NCBI RefSeq assembly: GCF_947242115.1
Contig: NC_074719.1
Location: 41,932,349-41,996,348, forward strand
Direction of reading: 5' to 3'
Length of the DNA: 64,000 bases
DNA from: Biomphalaria glabrata
Taxonomy: Eukaryota > Mollusca > Gastropoda > Planorbidae
In this document: positions 53,216 through 64,000 of the stretch, piece by piece
Layout of the letters: the number at the start of each line of letters is the position of its first letter
Position numbering within the stretch: the first letter of the stretch is position 1
Translations under genes and position numbers: made by a program
Notes under the pieces: generated by a model
Seen by the model: only the letters and a program-made list of their open reading frames with translations
The model's database searches: none
Told to the model about the DNA's origin: nothing

Positions 53216-53655
53216 GTCCATGACTCCACCCAATTCTAAAAGGTCCCTGACTCCACCCAATTCTAAAAGGTCCCTGACTCCACCCAATTCTAAAAGGTCC
53301 CTGACTCCACCCAATTCTAAAAGGTCCCTGACTCCGCCCAATTCTAAAAGGTCCCTGACTCCACCCAATTCTAAAAGGTCCCTGACTCCACCCAATTCTA
53401 AAAGGTCTCTGACTCCACCCAATTCTAAAAGGTCCCTGACTCCACCCAATTCTAAAAGGTCCCTGACTCCACCCAATTCTAAAAGATCCCTGACCCCACC
53501 CAATTCTAAAAGGTCCCTGACCCCACCCAATTCTAAAAGGTCCCTGACTCCACCCAATTCTAAATGGTCCCTGACTCCACCCAATTCTAAAAGGTCCCTG
53601 ACTCCACCCAATTCTAAAAGGTCCCTGACTCCACCCAATTCTAAAAGGTCCCTGA
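53216..53655 (+). repeat. 27-bp minisatellite grown inside a SINE, 16 copies
   Basis: The unit is CTGACTCCACCCAATTCTAA plus AAGGTCC. It corresponds to the SINE A segment GAGTCCACCCAACTCTAATGGGTACCTGACT. Copies differ by single bases (CCGCCC, GACCCC, AGATCC). 27 is divisible by three, so all frames are open on both strands. Confidence 0.95.
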
Positions 53656-53705
53656 ATTGCGTTAAAAAAAGTTAAGGTGGTTGGTCGTTGTGTACCTGAC
53701 ATAAC
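53656..53705 (+). mobile_element. SINE family A, 3' part resuming after the minisatellite
   Basis: AAAGTTAAGGTGGTTGGTCG is the family block that normally follows the amplified segment. The 3' end then breaks off at GTACCTGACATAAC. Confidence 0.75.
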
Positions 53706-54469
53706 ATAACATAAATCAATTTAAAAAATGAATCCATTTGTTAATTAAATATCAGTAATTAATTATTTTGTTTGATTTCGATGAAGGGAAATAACTTATA
53801 TGTTAATAATGATATAATTATAAGTGTGGAATTATTTCCCTTAGATAAGTTTTTTTTTTTTAAGTATTTTTATAGTTTGCTTGTTCACTAATGAAAAAAA
53901 ACAACAAAAAAAACAAAACATTTAAAAAAAAATTGGATCTAGGTATAGCTTCTCTCTTCCATACTATGTATATGTAAAGGAAATATAAGTTTTGATTAAC
54001 CAATTGCAATACCAAAAGAGTGATGGTATTCACATTTTGAAAACAATTAACAAGAAAGAAAAGGTAAAGATAAATGTACTATTTTATAAGTATAGACATA
54101 TCCAATGATGGATATATTAAACGACATAATAATGACACTATTTGATTTTTATTAATATAATAATAATAAAATTTATATAATCTTCTCTCCTAGTAGAAGC
54201 AGTCTATGTACAAACTGAGAAACGCTTATCTGTATTATTTAGAGTTATGATTTTATAAAACGAAATGGCTGTCAATACACACACACGAGTGGATTTCTGT
54301 GTGTAAGGGGTCAAGGTAAAGGTTACACGAATCTTATGTTTATAAATAGAAATGGCAACTTGTTTGCATTGATTTTCTACTTCAACTGGAAATCAGGACA
54401 GCGAAGTGAGGGGGGGGGGTTGACTAAGTTACTTACGTGGTTAACCGATCAGTGACAGATGGTTTAACT

Positions 54470-54677
54470 GAGGGATACCCTTAGCCACTGCCCGCGGGTC
54501 ATATCCCGCTCGGGACGCATTCCTTTCCGATTTCTATAAACCTCTGACCATAATGAAGCTACAAGAATCGGACCCATTGGAGGACGTTTGTTTTGTTTTG
54601 TTTTATTTGTCAATGGTGCATCCAGTGACACATGCGACGAAAATGTACCTAAGGTCAAAAAGATTTGGGAACCACTG
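54470..54677. mobile_element. hAT-type MITE with target duplication
   Basis: The right end is GATTTGGGAACCACTG (inverse of CAGTGGTTCCCAAATC); the left end GAGGGATACCC is diverged. Flanks GTTTAACT (54462-54469) and GCTTAACT (54678-54685) match 7 of 8. Confidence 0.6.
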
Positions 54678-55173
54678 GCTTAACTCCATGACTTATAATT
54701 CATGAACTGAATTGTATGAACATTTTTTTTTATATTTTCTTACAGTTTAAAAGTAGTGAAAGACGAATGTGCTAAAAATACATATTAAAAATAGCACGCC
54801 TCTAATATCGTTTAGTTTTATTCATTGGTTACGCACGATTCTGAATCGTGTTTTAACCTGGAAAATAGCGTAGCCTACATTTGGACTGGATGACCAGGAA
54901 AGTTATAAGACATTTCAAAATTGTTTAAAGGGCGACAAGTTGGACAGGTATGCATCTTTAAAGAGATTACGAGCTAGATACATAAATCGCGAAATAAAAA
55001 GCAATGAGAATTTTAAAAAATAGTCCTGTAGAGGAATGGACTGGCTGTCTTCGTGAACATCGGGACTAGTGACATTTGCCCATGTGGAGTGTCGCCCGAT
55101 TATGCCGACCGTGTCCTTCAGAACTGATTTCTCCATCAAGAGGCCCGAACAAGAATTGGTCCCGGGACATACA

Positions 55174-55715
55174 TTACCGAAAAAGAGAGAGAGAGAGAAA
55201 GAGAGGGAGAGAGAGAGAGGGAGAGAGAGAAGGAGAGGGAGTTGGAGAAAGAGGGAGAAAGAGAGAGGGAGAGAGAGGGAGAGAGATGCCTGATCTGGAC
55301 ACCCAATTTATTTCAGATATTGAGAGAGAGAAAGAGAGGGAGAGAGAGAGAGAGGGAGAGAGAGAAGGAGAGGGAGTTGGAGAGAGAGGGAGAGAGAGGG
55401 GGAGAGAGAGGGAGGGAGGGAGAGAGATGCCTGATCTGGACACCCAATTTATTTCAGATATTGAGAGAAAGAAAGAGAGAGAGAGAGGGAGAGAGAGAAG
55501 GAGAGGGAGTTGAAGAGAGAGGGGGAGAGAGAGGGAGGGAGGGAGAGAGATGCCTGATCTGGACACCCAATTTATTTCAGATATTGAGAGAAAGAAAGAG
55601 AGGGAGAGAGAGAGGGAGAGAGAGAAGGAGAGGGAGTTGGAGAGAGAGGGGGAGAGAGGGAGGGAGAGAGATGCCTGATCTGGACACCCAATTTATTTCA
55701 GATATTGAACTAGTC
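55174..55715. repeat. GA-rich tract with a higher-order unit of about 120 bp
   Basis: GAGAGAGGGAGAGA sequence alternates four times with the unique block GCCTGATCTGGACACCCAAT plus TTATTTCAGATATTGA. Frames on both strands are artefacts. Confidence 0.93.
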
Positions 55716-55732
55716 ACCTGAACCCTCCAACT

Positions 55733-56386
55733 CAGTGATGCCCAACTCAATCCGGCCTGCGGGTCATTTTAATTTCCGACACTCATGTCGCGGGCCAAAT
55801 CAATGAAAAGGCACAAAAACGATATGAAATTGACCTGAAAATATTTTTATCAGAAACTCGTGGATGTATACTTAATTATTGGGATATTTGAAGTTGATAT
55901 TTTTTTTAACGCGTCGGAAAATGGCTACATTTATTTACTTAAAATATGAGCAACCACCGACACATTTACTTGCCTCTTTTTTGGTAAATATTCTCATAAA
56001 TCATCCAACTATTTTTTATACGCGGCTTAAACCAAGAAAGCCGCCATGTTTGTTTCATGGTGTCGTTTATTTTATTTTTTTAAACAGCCACACTCTCTTG
56101 ACAAATTAAATATGTTGGCCTATTATCATGTGCCACAGAAAAGTAAAGATACGTTCACTTTTCCTGGTAGATTCTACACCCATAGTCTTATTTCATAAGC
56201 GCACCAATGTTAAAGGTCATCGTACCAATCCAACATGGAAACAGTGAGAGCCCTAATGTAGGTAATGACAAATTTTTAAACTTTTTTTTTTTTTTTTGGA
56301 AATGGGATTTTCTACACTTTTGGTGTGCCGGATGGAACCACATCGAGGGCCGAACTGGCCCGCGGGCTGTATTTTGAGCACCACTG
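55733..56386. mobile_element. hAT-type MITE, CAGTGATGCCCAA family
   Basis: Ends CAGTGATGCCCAACTC and TTTTGAGCACCACTG. Flanks CTCCAACT and CTCCTATT match 6 of 8. The internal part aligns with 45057-45585. It starts directly after the GA-rich array. Confidence 0.75.
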
Positions 56387-56429
56387 CTCCTATTTAATAA
56401 TGATATCGATAAATAAGTCAGATAATTTC

Positions 56430-56500
56430 GTGCTTGAACCCTGCCCGATTCCATCCCCTTTGCAGGAGGTTCGGACCAAGGCATAATAATCTTTCAGTTC
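56430..56500 (+). mobile_element. Fragment of SINE family B
   Basis: GAACCCTGCCCGATTCCATC, TGCAGGAGGTTCGGACCAAG match the second half of the family. Confidence 0.55.
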
Positions 56501-56754
56501 TGAACAAACGTTACGCATTGTGTAAGACTAAACAAATGTGTAAATATAGACCATGACGTCAACGCTGCAAAAAAATCCATTAATCCATTTAGCCGTAATA
56601 CAAACAGACTTGTTTCCATCTGATCAGCTTTCCTCCCAGTGTCCGGTTCACATTTCCATAACATAAATCAATGCCCACAATTAGTCCCTAAACTTTACCA
56701 GCGCTGCGACTGCTTAATATCTTGAATACATACGTGCTTTTCACAAAAAAAAAA

Positions 56755-57430
56755 AAGGGGGAAGTTAATTACATAAAGTACGCATGTGCTAATCTAGTCA
56801 TGCATGCTAGTTACAGACTTAAATTATAATAATAATAATAATTTTATTTATAAAGCGCTGTTAACAAACAAAATGTAGGCTCAAGGCGCTGTGATAACAT
56901 TACAAACACAGACACGACAGCTAAAATGAATGTTCTTCTTAAAAATGGTGTAACATGTTGTCTGTCTGAGATCAATGGGGAGTGGAGTATTATAATAACA
57001 CTTTGGTTTTCCTGATTGATTCAGGCAACCCGTTCCATGCGCTAATGGCACTAGGACAAATGGAGCACTTATACAAACATGTCCTAGCAAATGAAAAAAG
57101 AAATAGGACTCTATATGTACTGTAAGTAGTTCACTGTTTTGTTTTGCTTTGCTATGCTCAGTACATGTATTATTCCCTTCTAGAATCTATAGTTTTTAGT
57201 CGAATGTCTAGAAGTATCTTTAAGTTGAAGAGTTTTGCTAATGGTGTAACTCTAGCCACTAGTCTAATATGGATATCCCGTTTGTTAAAATTTCGCAGCT
57301 CTATATTATCACTACAACTGTGTCGAATGGTGGGGTCGGTATTCCAAGGGGAATTCCCTAACTTCGACCAACATACCAATGCACACACACAACTCCACAA
57401 TTCAAAGAAAAACAACTTTGAAAGTTTTAG
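56755..57430 (-). mobile_element. LINE 3' relic (WN-LP type) with upstream part
   Basis: The 3' end at 56760-57110 resembles 34741-34985 (AGGCAACCCGTTCCATGCGC on the plus strand), interrupted by a TAA-repeat stretch with AAGCGCTG...GGCGCTG. The minus frame 57415-57170 (RHSCSDNIELRNFNKRDIHI) may be the more upstream ORF2 part. Several breaks; old. Confidence 0.5.
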
Positions 57431-58014
57431 AATATATTTAGAGAGAATTAAGTAGATGATGAAAAGTTATTTAATCATCAAGATTTGTATCTAGAAGTAG
57501 AGTAAAGATTTGTATCTAGATGGAAATAAACACTGAAAAAGACACATATATAGGCTACTAACCTCCCCCCCCCCTCCCCCAAAAAAAAATGGCGATCCAA
57601 ATATAAAATTGAACGACATTGGACCAGCAGGCGATGCGCAGAAGACACACATTTGTTGTCAACACGAGGAATACCCCTTAACTAGGTCGATTGACGTCAC
57701 AAGGCCCACTGTCAACAATGAGCTGTCCGGACGAGAAGCCACGCACTCAAGGGGAAATCAATGAGGCGACAGTTAGATCTAGTAACTGGGGACTGAGCCC
57801 CTCCCCCCCCCCCCCACGCCTCCCTTACCTGTGCATTCTTCTAAGGCCATTTTTTTTTTCCTGCTCTGGTGTTTACACCTTGACAGTTGAAAGGAATGTT
57901 TCAAGCGGTTAGCGTTTGTGGTTCTATTGCGGTGTCCCAAACACACACAGGTAGTGATATAGATAAAACGACAACTGGCTTCCTGCAGTGTTAATAGTTT
58001 TGACTCATTAAAAT

Positions 58015-58524
58015 CAGGGCCGGTCCTAACAATTGCGGGGCCCTATGCGAAACTGATTGCGCGGGGCCTAGTCTGGGTGGGAATAAGGATAATAAGTGAA
58101 AATTAAGATTTTGTATTAGAAAAAAAAAAATTCGACTTTGAATTTTATTCATTCTTTACTAAGTACAAAATTGCGATCAAATTAACTTTTACTTTACGAA
58201 CCTTGCAACCTATGGCATATTTACATGATTTATATGCCAGTGACTATAAAAGTTAATAAGGTATTGGAACTTTCGGTTTAGGTGAAAACTCGTCCGATTA
58301 TTACATTTTATTACATGAAAGCTGACAGCGCCTTTTTTATCGCACCTACGATTGGCGTTTTCCGTAATAAATGACACCCACAATATAAATGCAGGACATT
58401 TCCAGGAATTTTTCGAATATATTTTGCAATTTAATAATGACACCTAGAAATAGCGTGGGGACTATGAAAGGGCGGGGGGGCCCACTGCGACCGTACAGGT
58501 TGCAGTGGCATAAGACCGGCCCTG
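58015..58524. mobile_element. hAT-type MITE, CAGGGCCGG family, perfect target duplication
   Basis: Ends CAGGGCCGGTCCTAAC and ATAAGACCGGCCCTG are inverted. The 8-bp flank ATTAAAAT is identical on both sides (58007-58014, 58525-58532). 510 bp, no transposase. Confidence 0.88.
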
Positions 58525-58638
58525 ATTAAAATAACGACTTAAACTGACATACACATAACCCACACGATTGGACATTCCTTCTAATCATTGGCGTTTACTG
58601 GTCATTAGTTCGATACCACGTTTAAGCGGTACAAGGGT

Positions 58639-58800
58639 AACTGCCTGGTGGTGCGGTTTGCGCGCTGGACTGTCGTTCGGATTTATCGATGGTCGAGGGT
58701 TCAAATCCTGCCCGCTCCCATTCCCCGTCGTCCTGCGGGAGGTTTGGACTAGGAAGTAAACTAAATTCAACTCTGAAGGAACATCCGAAACATGTAAAAC
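58639..58800 (+). mobile_element. SINE family B, best preserved copy
   Basis: ACTGCCTGGTGGTGCGGTTT, GCGCTGGACTGTCGTTCGGA, GGTTCAAATCC (B-box), TCGTCCTGCGGGAGGTTTGG and CATCCGAAACATGTAAAACA in order. It defines the family at about 165 bp. Confidence 0.88.
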
Positions 58801-58983
58801 AGTTTACAAACAAACATTTGACAAACAAACATTTGACAAACAAACATTTTACAAACAAACATTTTACAAACAAACATTTTAAAAACAAACATTTTACAAA
58901 CAAACATTTTAAAAACAAACATTTTACAAACAAACATTTTACAAACAAACATTTTACAAACAAACATTTTACAAACAAACAAG
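58800..58983 (+). repeat. 15-bp array from a SINE B tail, about 12 copies
   Basis: Units ACAAACAAACATTTT (variants with TTTG and AAAA) directly extend the SINE 3' tail ACAAACAAAC. Frames on both strands are spurious. Confidence 0.93.
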
Positions 58984-59341
58984 GGGAAAAGACCCGGTTC
59001 GCCCCTCCTTTTTTTGTTCTCAAACTTTTTTTTTTGTTGTTAAAGTGAAGGACAAATACACTGTCAATGTTTAGTGGCAAATATTCAATGTAGTCCTAAC
59101 TATAGAGGCCATGCTGGTTATCATAGTCCTAAAAAAATTGAGCATATTTTATCTTTATTATTGACTTTTACACTATACACTAGCATTGATAATCATTACA
59201 GTTAACGCTATCTCCACAACTAGAATGACACATAAAATGACGTCTAAAACCAAATTTACTCCGTTTGTCGTCTTCAGTCCTAAAATAATCGATATGTCTC
59301 TTGTGTTCGGTCCAAAGTTTGGGTATAATATTAAAATTCAT

Positions 59342-59610
59342 TTTAAGCGCGGTAAAGCGCCTTGCTTCCGGCCTCTGGTTCAAAATCTCGGCGAAGACTG
59401 AGATTTTAAATTTCGGGATTTTTCGGGACCTCCAAAGGTCTAGCCAACTCTGATGGGCATATGACATAAGTTGGGGAAGGTAAAGGCAGTTGGTCGTAGT
59501 TTTGGCCGTATGACACCCTCGTAAACCGTTTGGCATAGAAACAAATAACCTTTACATCGTCTGCTCTATAGATCGCAAGGTCTGAGAGAGGTCATTGTCA
59601 AAAATACTTT
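59342..59610 (+). mobile_element. SINE family A, partly degraded head
   Basis: GCGCGGTAAAGCGCCTTGCT, GGTTCAAAATCTCGGCGAAG and CTATAGATCGCAAGGTCTGA identify it. The A-box is lost. Confidence 0.75.
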
Positions 59611-61496
59611 GTTACGACACGGTTCCCAATTGAAACAGCAAAATAAATTTAATTATTTATTTTTTAAAAAAGGAAAGAAAAGCTACATTCTACATTCATA
59701 TTTCACAATACTGTAAGATCTGTTTCCCCTTTTCTAAAATATAATTCCACCAAAATTAATTAATTAGGAACATAAATTACTGCCAGATATCTCAATACTA
59801 CAAAATTTATTTTTCCTTTTTTTCCCATGTAAAACAAATGTAATTAATTACGACTAATTAACTAACTAGCTGGTCTATTTTATGAATGATTTATGTGTTA
59901 CAGTGTACGTGTGTTGTCATTGACAAAGAATAAGTCTGCAAAGTTTCAACTTGATCCGAGACTGGGAAGTGGGAGGAAAAAAAAACTTGTCAAAGATACC
60001 TCCCAGACAGACAGCTTTGTGGGGGGAAAAAATGCTGATTCTTACTATTTATAATACTTCTCTATCTTGGATTATCTATTTTGGTTACTAAATATAAAGT
60101 CTTACATGCAAAATAAATAAATAAATAAATAAAAGCTATCTCTTCTCTAGTTCTCTTCCATGGGCGTCAACCGCCCCCTCTCCTAACTCTTCCCCCACCA
60201 AAAAAAAAATTCTACTTTTTTATTCTTTTTTTTTTTAACCACCAGGCTTTGGGTGATCATAGAGGACTGTTGGTCCAAGCCTGGAATGCGAATCCGCGAC
60301 ATCGCCATAAGTCAACTAGCCACTAAGACACGGGTAAACAGGTTTTGGACTACGCAGTGACACTGTTACCTTTACAACTCAACAACCCCCCCCCCCCTTT
60401 CCACCCCTCTAAACAGCAGTCAAACACTAGACCTCTTTCAGGAGTTTCCTTCGTGCATTACGCAAAAAAAAAAAAAAATCCACCCTAACAAGTTGCCTAG
60501 ATAGACCTTTTGTATATACTAGAGGGGAAAAAAAAAAAAAGATAAAAAACTGTTACCAGAATACAAGACTGACGAAAACCAAAGAAGGATAACCCTAACA
60601 GTTGTAAAAGGGGGAAATAACTTAAGGCCGCAACGGTAGCACCATAGCAAAAGTGAAAAGGGCGTGTCCTGGTGGGCAGTAGGGTGACGTTGTTGTTTTT
60701 TTTTATCACCCATGGAATGCTGTAGGCTATCCTGCTAGTGGAGCATAAGATCTTAATTCTTTCAATGGCCACCGAACACTCACGTGACTATATAAGTCAG
60801 GGAAACGGAGAAATGGCTTTACCCCCCCCCCTCTCTCTCGCTTTTAGAAAACAAATATACCGACAAGTAAAAAAAAAAAAAATATAAGCATTTCCATTAT
60901 TAAAAGCTTTTTGTACTCTAGGACATTTTCACACTTAAAATTTATCACAATATTTTCGTTACACTTTCATTTGTACGACCCCCCCCCCCCCAAAAAAAAA
61001 CAACAACAACATATTATGAAACAAATAAAATTTTTAAAATGAATCAAAAAACAAAGACAAATTGATAGAAAGAAATGTAGCGGCGATTTAATGGAAATAG
61101 AAAAAAAAATGCAAGAAAATAGTAAGAAGAAAATCTGGAGAGATTTTGACAAAACAAACAATGTCAATGACGCTATAGTGTAAGATCACTGTCGCCAACT
61201 AGATAATAAACAAGGTTACAAAGTTTGTGTGGAGTCACAAACTCAAAATCGCCCCCCCCCAAAGTGTTCCACCCATGCTGGTAAAAAGACAGGTTTCAAT
61301 ATTTCCAGGAAGAACATCAGAATGAGATTCTATCAGTCAAATGACAGAAGAAAGGAGAAAAAATGTTGACAGATCTTGTGTGTGTGTTTTTTGTTTGTTT
61401 GTTTGTTTGTTTTTTGTGTGGATGTGAATGTTTCCTTCATAATTGCATAATATAACATATTGTTGTAAAGTGTGTGTGTGTGTGTGTTTCTATGGT
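59611..61496. other. Probable intron of the PDZ-ligand gene, no content recognised
   Basis: AT-rich with numerous homopolymer runs (A and C) and a (TTTG)n stretch at about 61390-61412. Several short frames, none with coding features. Confidence 0.45.
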
Positions 61497-61762
61497 AGTA
61501 AGTAAAGTAAAGTTCCACTTTCAGACCTTGTGGTCTATAGCGCATCATTTTCTATGGCCTACGGTTTACGAGGGTGTCATGTGGCCAGCACAACGACCAA
61601 CCGCCTTTACTCCCCAACTAATGCCAGGTACCCATTAGAGCTGGGTGGACTCAGAGGCGCTCAAGGATCCCGAAAGTAAAAAATCCCAGTCATCACCAGG
61701 ATTCGAACCCGGGAGCTCCGGTTAAGAAGTCAAGCGCTTTACCACTCAGCCACCGCGCCTCA
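61497..61762 (-). mobile_element. SINE family A, inverted, well preserved
   Basis: Inverted B-box GGATTCGAACCCGGG and A-box GCGCTTTACCACTCAGCCAC. Flanking repeats TGTGTTTCTATGGT and TGTGTTTCTATAGT match 13 of 14. Confidence 0.88.
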
Positions 61763-62224
61763 TGTGTTTCTATAGTGACGATGGGAAAAGGTAAGCGATT
61801 GGTTGTGAATGATGCAACATAGGTGTCATAGTCGTCACTTGGTTCTAGTAAGGGAGACGACTCCAGAACGTAAGACTGAAAGGTAGTGTTATTGTATTGA
61901 GTTAGATTTCGTTAAAGAATATTGTTACTATAAGTCTACATTTATTTCATTTTATTATAAGTCAGTTGTGTCTTTATTATAAATAAAGTTCTATTTAGTA
62001 TAGTTCACAAAAGGAAGTTATTCAAGTTATTTGAATTTGCATTAGTTAAAGATATATTACGCCAACAACGGTTTAGTTTGTCCACCAGGAGTTTAGTGCT
62101 ACAAGACAACGACCGGTAACAACACATATGTCATATACATAATAGTAAGAACGGAAAAAAAAAAGGTATTAATTTAGTTGTGATCTTATGGAGCCTATCT
62201 ATCTGTAGAGATGTACAAACTTAC

Positions 62225-64000
62225 CCTTTAAACTCTTGGCTGTCTCTTGGGTCTTCACGTCGTGTCTTGACAGAGGGGGCGTGTTTAGTCCGGCTGCGGT
62301 GTTTGGTTTCGTGGAGCTGAAGGCACTACCCGGAACCGGGTATCTGTGTGGGGACTGTTTCGAGGACGTCCCGTTGGATTCCACGGGCTTCGTCGGGCTC
62401 ACGTCTCTGGCTTGGGGAGAGACAGAGGAGCGACTGCCCCGGGGCTTAGGTTGCCAGGTTCGACCTGCAGATCTCAGCGATTCCTGCGAGGCTCCGACTC
62501 TGAGCTTGGGAGCGTCTTCGTTGTCAGAGGGTCGGCGGAGCCCGGCGCGAGAGTCCCTGGAAGTGTCTAGGTCTCTCGAGCTGGCCCTGGAAGAGTTGGC
62601 TTTGTCCAGATCCTGGCGCCGATCACGGGGACTCCACTCACGCTCCTTGCGAGAATCGTCTTGCTTTTCGTATCCTCTTCTCCTGTCTAATGAGTCTCTG
62701 TCTTGCTGGCCACGGTCATACTCCCGGCCACGACTGTCGTAGCTTCTGTCACGCTTGTCATAGTCTCTATCACGATCTCTGTCGTAATCCCTGTCCCGCC
62801 TGTCAGAATCTCTCCTGTCGTAATCCCTGTCCCGCCTGTCAGAATCTCTCCTATCGTAATCCCTGTCCCGCCTGTCAGAATCTCTCCTGTCGTAATCCCT
62901 GTCCCGCCTGTCAGAATCTCTCCTGTCGTAATCCCTGTCCCGCCTGTCAGAATCTCTCCTGTCGTAATCCCTGTCACGGTCTTTTTCTCGCCTGTCATAA
63001 TCCCTGTCACGTCTATCAGAATCTCTCCTGTCATAATCCCTGTCACGCCTGTCCTCCTTTCTATTGTAATCTCTATCCCCCCTGTCAGAGTCTCTCAAGA
63101 AACTATCCCTATCGATAGTGTCTCTGCTGTCGTCCCTAGAACTAAAACTGCTGTCTCTTTTCCTGTCCGACTCTAGAGCTACTCCTTTATCAGCACTGCT
63201 GATTCTACTGCCTCGATCAGAACTACGTTTGTCCGAGTCTCTGGTAAAGCTGGTGTCCGAGTCGGAGGGCTTCCCCTTCGACTCCGATGAATCAAGTCCA
63301 ACGTCTCTATCTCGTGCGCTAGACCTGGGGCTCTTGAGGTCAAGAGATCGGTCAAGATCCGTTTCTCTGACCGGTGACCTGGACTCGACGGCCGCTTGGC
63401 GGTGATCCTCAGAGGCGTTTGATGTGAAGCTCTCGTTGTGAATCGATGGCGTTCGGGACGACGTGAGCCGGCGAGGCTCTTGAGCAAACTCAGGGACTTC
63501 GAATTTAGACTGCAGCTCTGAAACTTTAGGTTTCGTCTTGGGCAACGCCTTTTCAGGTTCGGTGGGAGATTTAGATTTCGACAGTCTGGCTTTGGGAAAC
63601 CAAGACCTTTTCTTTTCCGCCTCTGGAGCCTGCGCAGGAGACTGAGCTCTTTTGGAGAATGATTCTTGTGAGGCAGGTGCCGAATCTTCAAATGAATCGT
63701 CAATGTTTGTCTCTTGGATGGATTCAGGAGAAATAGTTCTTTGAGTTTCGGCTTTGGGAATAACTGAGTTTTGTGTCAAAGGTTGAGACGCAGGGCTAGG
63801 TCTTGGATCACTGACAGGTTCTTGTGAAACAACTACGCTGGGTGGAGATTTCCTATCAGTTGGAGACACACGAATAGCAGGCGAAGCGGGGAATTTATCC
63901 GAGTCATAGCTGGAGTCAGGACTCAGATTCTTACTCGGAGAAATGGGAGATTTCCGATTTTTCAAGTCTTCCGAAGACGAGGACGAGGAAGAGCGAAGAG
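62225..64000 (-). CDS. Disordered Ser/Arg/Asp-rich protein, long penultimate exon (partial)
   Basis: The frame is open from the window edge to donor AAAGG|GTAAGT at 62225, about 592 codons. It begins with a Ser run and SEDLKNRKSPISPSKNLSPD, is rich in SP motifs, then has twelve-residue repeats around DRDYDRRDSDRR (about 62770-63045), and closes with RTWQPKPRGSRSSVSPQARD and LNTPPLSRHDVKTQETAKSL. No folded domain is seen; the whole stretch should be disordered, with many SP/TP phosphorylation-type sites. It probably splices to 52834 to end in KETTV. RD repeats occur in RNA-processing factors (ZC3H13-like) but also elsewhere, so no family is assigned. Coding support comes from the long frame, GC-rich third positions and the donor. 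Confidence 0.8.
62770..63045 (-). repeat. 36-bp in-frame coding repeat (RDSDRRDRDYDR)
   Basis: About seven units of 36 bp encode DSDRRDRDYDRR with charge-preserving changes (EKDR, KEDR). The three-fold length keeps the frame; all antisense frames are shadows. Confidence 0.92.

Noticed and set aside
52983-53702. Frames of 150-240 codons with 9-residue repeats on both strands
   Set aside because: SINE-internal 27-bp minisatellite.
57144-57455. 103-codon plus-strand frame
   Set aside because: Antisense of a LINE relic; no supporting features.
62236-63703. Several plus- and minus-strand frames overlapping the RD-rich exon
   Set aside because: Shadows of the repetitive coding strand; only the long minus frame ends at a good donor and reaches the window edge.

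Overview
The window looks like nuclear DNA of a mollusc, most likely a heterobranch or pulmonate gastropod. It is AT-rich, its genes are split by introns with GT-AG junctions, it carries long (TA)n tracts and many tRNA-derived SINEs, LINE 3' ends, hAT-type MITEs and minisatellites. The assignment to gastropods is inferred from general style; no taxonomic marker is present. No prokaryotic operons, rRNA genes, functional tRNA genes or CRISPR arrays were seen.

Five host loci can be supported. (1) 1288-1509 (+): terminal exon of a whirlin (WHRN)-like gene, the end of its last PDZ domain. (2) 25043-9955 (-): a complete AP-3 adaptor medium subunit (mu3). Its 13 coding exons join in phase to exactly 418 codons plus a stop, with a probable 3' UTR down to about 6.82 kb. 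(3) 39957-33368 (-): three phase-compatible exons of a multi-pass membrane protein resembling the C-terminal part of XK-related (XKR) proteins. (4) 43087-48094 (+): three exons of a small multi-pass membrane protein of unknown family, 168 codons if ATG 43087 is the start. (5) from beyond 64000 to about 49.18 kb (-): a long disordered Ser/Arg/Asp-rich exon (62225 to the window end) whose donor phase fits a short terminal coding exon at 52834-52821. The predicted C-terminus is KETTV, a class I PDZ ligand, followed by a 3.6 kb 3' UTR.

The rest is repeat landscape. 1.5-9.9 kb holds MITEs, nested LINE relics, one orphan open frame (6422-6718) and the mu3 3' UTR. 10-25 kb is the mu3 gene, its introns holding SINEs, LINE ends and a 33-bp minisatellite. 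25.5-33.3 kb holds a 2.3 kb terminal-inverted-repeat element inside a (TA)n tract, a second SINE family and two large minisatellites. 33.5-43 kb contains the XKR-like gene, a second TIR element in (TA)n and a recent LINE insertion. 43-49 kb is the small membrane-protein gene; 49-64 kb is the PDZ-ligand gene.

The most distinctive theme is that SINEs repeatedly seed tandem arrays. Five arrays (27-bp, 115-bp, 62-bp, 15-bp and about 27-bp units) begin in different parts of SINE copies, and one has quadruplicated the splice donor of a host exon. The second theme is two unrelated-ended TIR elements, both in (TA)n tracts, that share a GC-rich internal module.
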